From: Alistipes sp.
Lineage (GTDB): Bacteria; Bacteroidota; Bacteroidia; Bacteroidales; Rikenellaceae
Direction: 5' to 3'
Assembly: GCA_017555105.1 (NCBI GenBank)
Contig: JAFZHB010000004.1
Span: 1-64,000 of the forward strand
Length of the DNA: 64,000 bases
This document shows, one piece after another, positions 62,617-64,000 of the stretch. Made by a program: the position numbers and the translations under genes. Within the stretch, counting starts at the first letter, position 1. Each line of letters starts with the position of its first letter. Under the pieces are notes generated by a model. The model saw only the letters and a list, made by a program, of their open reading frames with translations. It made no database searches and had not been told where the DNA came from.

Positions 62617-64000
62617 ATGCAATTTATGAAAGAGATATTTAAATGGAGCCTCCTGGCCTTTGCGGTGCTCTTTGTTGCAGCTTGCAGCAATGATGACGAT
62701 AATGACGGAGAGGTGAAACTCAACCCGACGGCCCTCTTCCTCGATTGGGGCGAGACGGCTACGGTTTCGTTCTCGGGTGTGAACATCAAGACCTACTCGC
62801 TGGGCTCCTACCCTGAGGGTTGGCCCGAGCCGGTGATCAACATGGCAAACCGCACGCTGACGGTGACCGCTCCCGAGCAGAACGACGAGCTTGCGACGAT
62901 CGGTTCGGTGCGTCTGAACGGCGTGACAAAGGGCGGTGAGTTGATCGGTGCCTCGCTCTATGTGGCGCTGAATGTCGAGGAGGTGGACTTCTCGGAGCAG
63001 CCCGCTAACTGCTACCTGACCCCGACGCCCAACACCCACTACACCTTCGACGCTACGATCAAGGGCAACGGTCAGGGTACGATCAACCCCGACCACCTAG
63101 CCGTGATCTGGCAGACGGGTCGCAACCTGGTGCAGTACCTGAACTACGAGGATGGCAAGTGTTCGTTCTACATCTCGTCCGATAACGATGAGAAGAAGTA
63201 TCTCGTACCGGGCAACGCGCTGATCGGTGCTTACGATGCGGATAATAACCTGCTGTGGAGCTGGCACATCTGGATGGCCGACTACAACCCCGCCGAGGAT
63301 GCGTTGAACTACGGCAACTACACGGTGATGAGCCGTCAGCTGGGTGCGCTGCTCAACAACACGAAGGATCAGGATTCGACGCTGAAATCCTATGGCCTCT
63401 ACTACCAGTGGGGTCGCAAGGATCCCTTCCCGGGTCCGGCATCCTATAATGCAGCCTCGAGCTTCACGACCACGCTCTACGATGGTAATTACAAGACGGT
63501 GACCCTCTCTGTCATTTCGTCGGAGGAGGGCGGCTCGTATGAGTATGCACATGCCAACCCGACCCACTTCATCACCACCGAGCAGAAGGATGCCGATTGG
63601 TGCCGTACGATCACCAACGAGGTGAAGGGCTGGAGCGCGACGACCAAGACGATCAACGACCCCTGCCCCTACGGCTGGCGTGTAGCCCCCGTTTCGGCCT
63701 TTGCCAATCTGACGATTGCCGACGACCTGACGCTCGACGGACAGCACTATGCGAACCAGTACGGTTGGACGCTGACCGATGGCACGACCTCGTCGTTCTA
63801 CTTCGCTGCCGGTCGCCGCATCTACCTCGACGGTACGATCCAAAACCTCTACGACGACTCGCTCGTGCGCAATGTTGCTATGGAGGCGCAGCCCTGGGTG
63901 GGTTACAATTGGACGGCCGACGGCAAGGCTTTCGTCTACTGGATGAAGAAGGATGAGGTGTCGAAGAGCGGCCTGCGTACCGACTTTGCGCTGGGTCGCG
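62617..64000 (+). CDS. Surface lipoprotein with FISUMP-like domain (partial)
   Basis: The frame is open from ATG 62617 to the window end, giving at least 461 residues without a stop. The signal ends in a lipobox (FVAAC, Cys23), followed at once by SNDDDNDGE, which matches the acidic lipoprotein export signal that sends Bacteroidetes lipoproteins to the cell surface. After a beta-rich section come YYQWGRKDPFPGPASYN near residue 265 and NDPCPYGWRVAPVSAF near residue 347, typical of the fib_succ_major (FISUMP) domain. Binding partner or function is unknown. ATG 62626 is an alternative start. The C-terminus is beyond the window. Confidence 0.88.
   Translation, partial: MQFMKEIFKWSLLAFAVLFVAACSNDDDNDGEVKLNPTALFLDWGETATVSFSGVNIKTYSLGSYPEGWPEPVINMANRTLTVTAPEQNDELATIGSVRLNGVTKGGELIGASLYVALNVEEVDFSEQPANCYLTPTPNTHYTFDATIKGNGQGTINPDHLAVIWQTGRNLVQYLNYEDGKCSFYISSDNDEKKYLVPGNALIGAYDADNNLLWSWHIWMADYNPAEDALNYGNYTVMSRQLGALLNNTKDQDSTLKSYGLYYQWGRKDPFPGPASYNAASSFTTTLYDGNYKTVTLSVISSEEGGSYEYAHANPTHFITTEQKDADWCRTITNEVKGWSATTKTINDPCPYGWRVAPVSAFANLTIADDLTLDGQHYANQYGWTLTDGTTSSFYFAAGRRIYLDGTIQNLYDDSLVRNVAMEAQPWVGYNWTADGKAFVYWMKKDEVSKSGLRTDFALGR

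Overview
The window reads as chromosomal backbone of a Bacteroidales bacterium, most like a GC-rich Alistipes/Rikenellaceae-type gut anaerobe. The order-level call rests on Bacteroidetes-type promoters (TTTG, 19-20 bp, TAnnTTTG) in front of many genes, few Shine-Dalgarno sequences, and family types typical of the phylum: an ACT-less 3-phosphoglycerate dehydrogenase with Lys in place of the catalytic His, a DPE2-like MalQ with starch-binding domains, DUF3109, DUF3822-RsmD, a lipoprotein with an acidic export signal, and no oxygen-dependent enzymes. The genus is inferred. I saw no insertion sequence, integrase, prophage, plasmid gene or CRISPR array.

Layout. 26-12046: tmRNA (-), pflB-pflA (+), an FtsE-like ATPase, gyrB, udk plus a small lipoprotein, then convergent mutS and a RecD-like helicase (-). 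12097-14032: a membrane-anchored protein of unknown function, DUF3822, rsmD, tRNA-Asp. 14177-22590: a GH28 pectinase-type enzyme and a complete L-rhamnose operon rhaB-rhaA-fucO-rhaT-rhaD (-), with a divergent AraC-type regulator. 22839-28613: malQ (+), then MFS transporter, O-methyltransferase and M16 protease (-). 28747-34274: the gene run dapB-lepB-yigZ-uvrA (-). 34418-39231: truA and a small membrane protein (+), C69 dipeptidase and lpdA (-), a YggS protein (+). 39322-44120: yicC-gmk-nadD-ddl-DUF3109-M23 peptidase (-). 44292-49719: class III fbp, serC, serA, DUF1015 (+). 49798-54325: znuB-like permease, LptF/G, ribBA, fmt (-). 54437-64000: mtaB, then a likely operon of a HAMP-ended membrane sensor, trkH, a SPOR-like periplasmic protein, nfeD and floA, an M64 peptidase, and a surface lipoprotein cut off by the window end. 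No gene-free stretch exceeds 300 bp.

How the genes work together. The rhamnose block is a self-contained import and catabolism unit. FucO reduces the lactaldehyde from RhaD, and the nearby GH28 enzyme fits a pectin/rhamnogalacturonan diet. PflBA supplies the fermentative pyruvate branch. fbp, serC, serA and DUF1015 form a gluconeogenic/serine block. yicC-gmk-nadD-ddl-M23 mixes nucleotide, NAD and cell-wall functions.

The most unusual signal is non-coding. Five intergenic arrays are built from exact 10-bp periods, and four of them are arranged as large imperfect palindromes. They form two sequence families: A at 14033, 25297 and 28627, and B at 26661 and 39232. Two inverted A copies flank the MFS/O-methyltransferase/M16 block and differ by exactly one 10-bp unit. 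I know of no named element matching this description, but I could not search.
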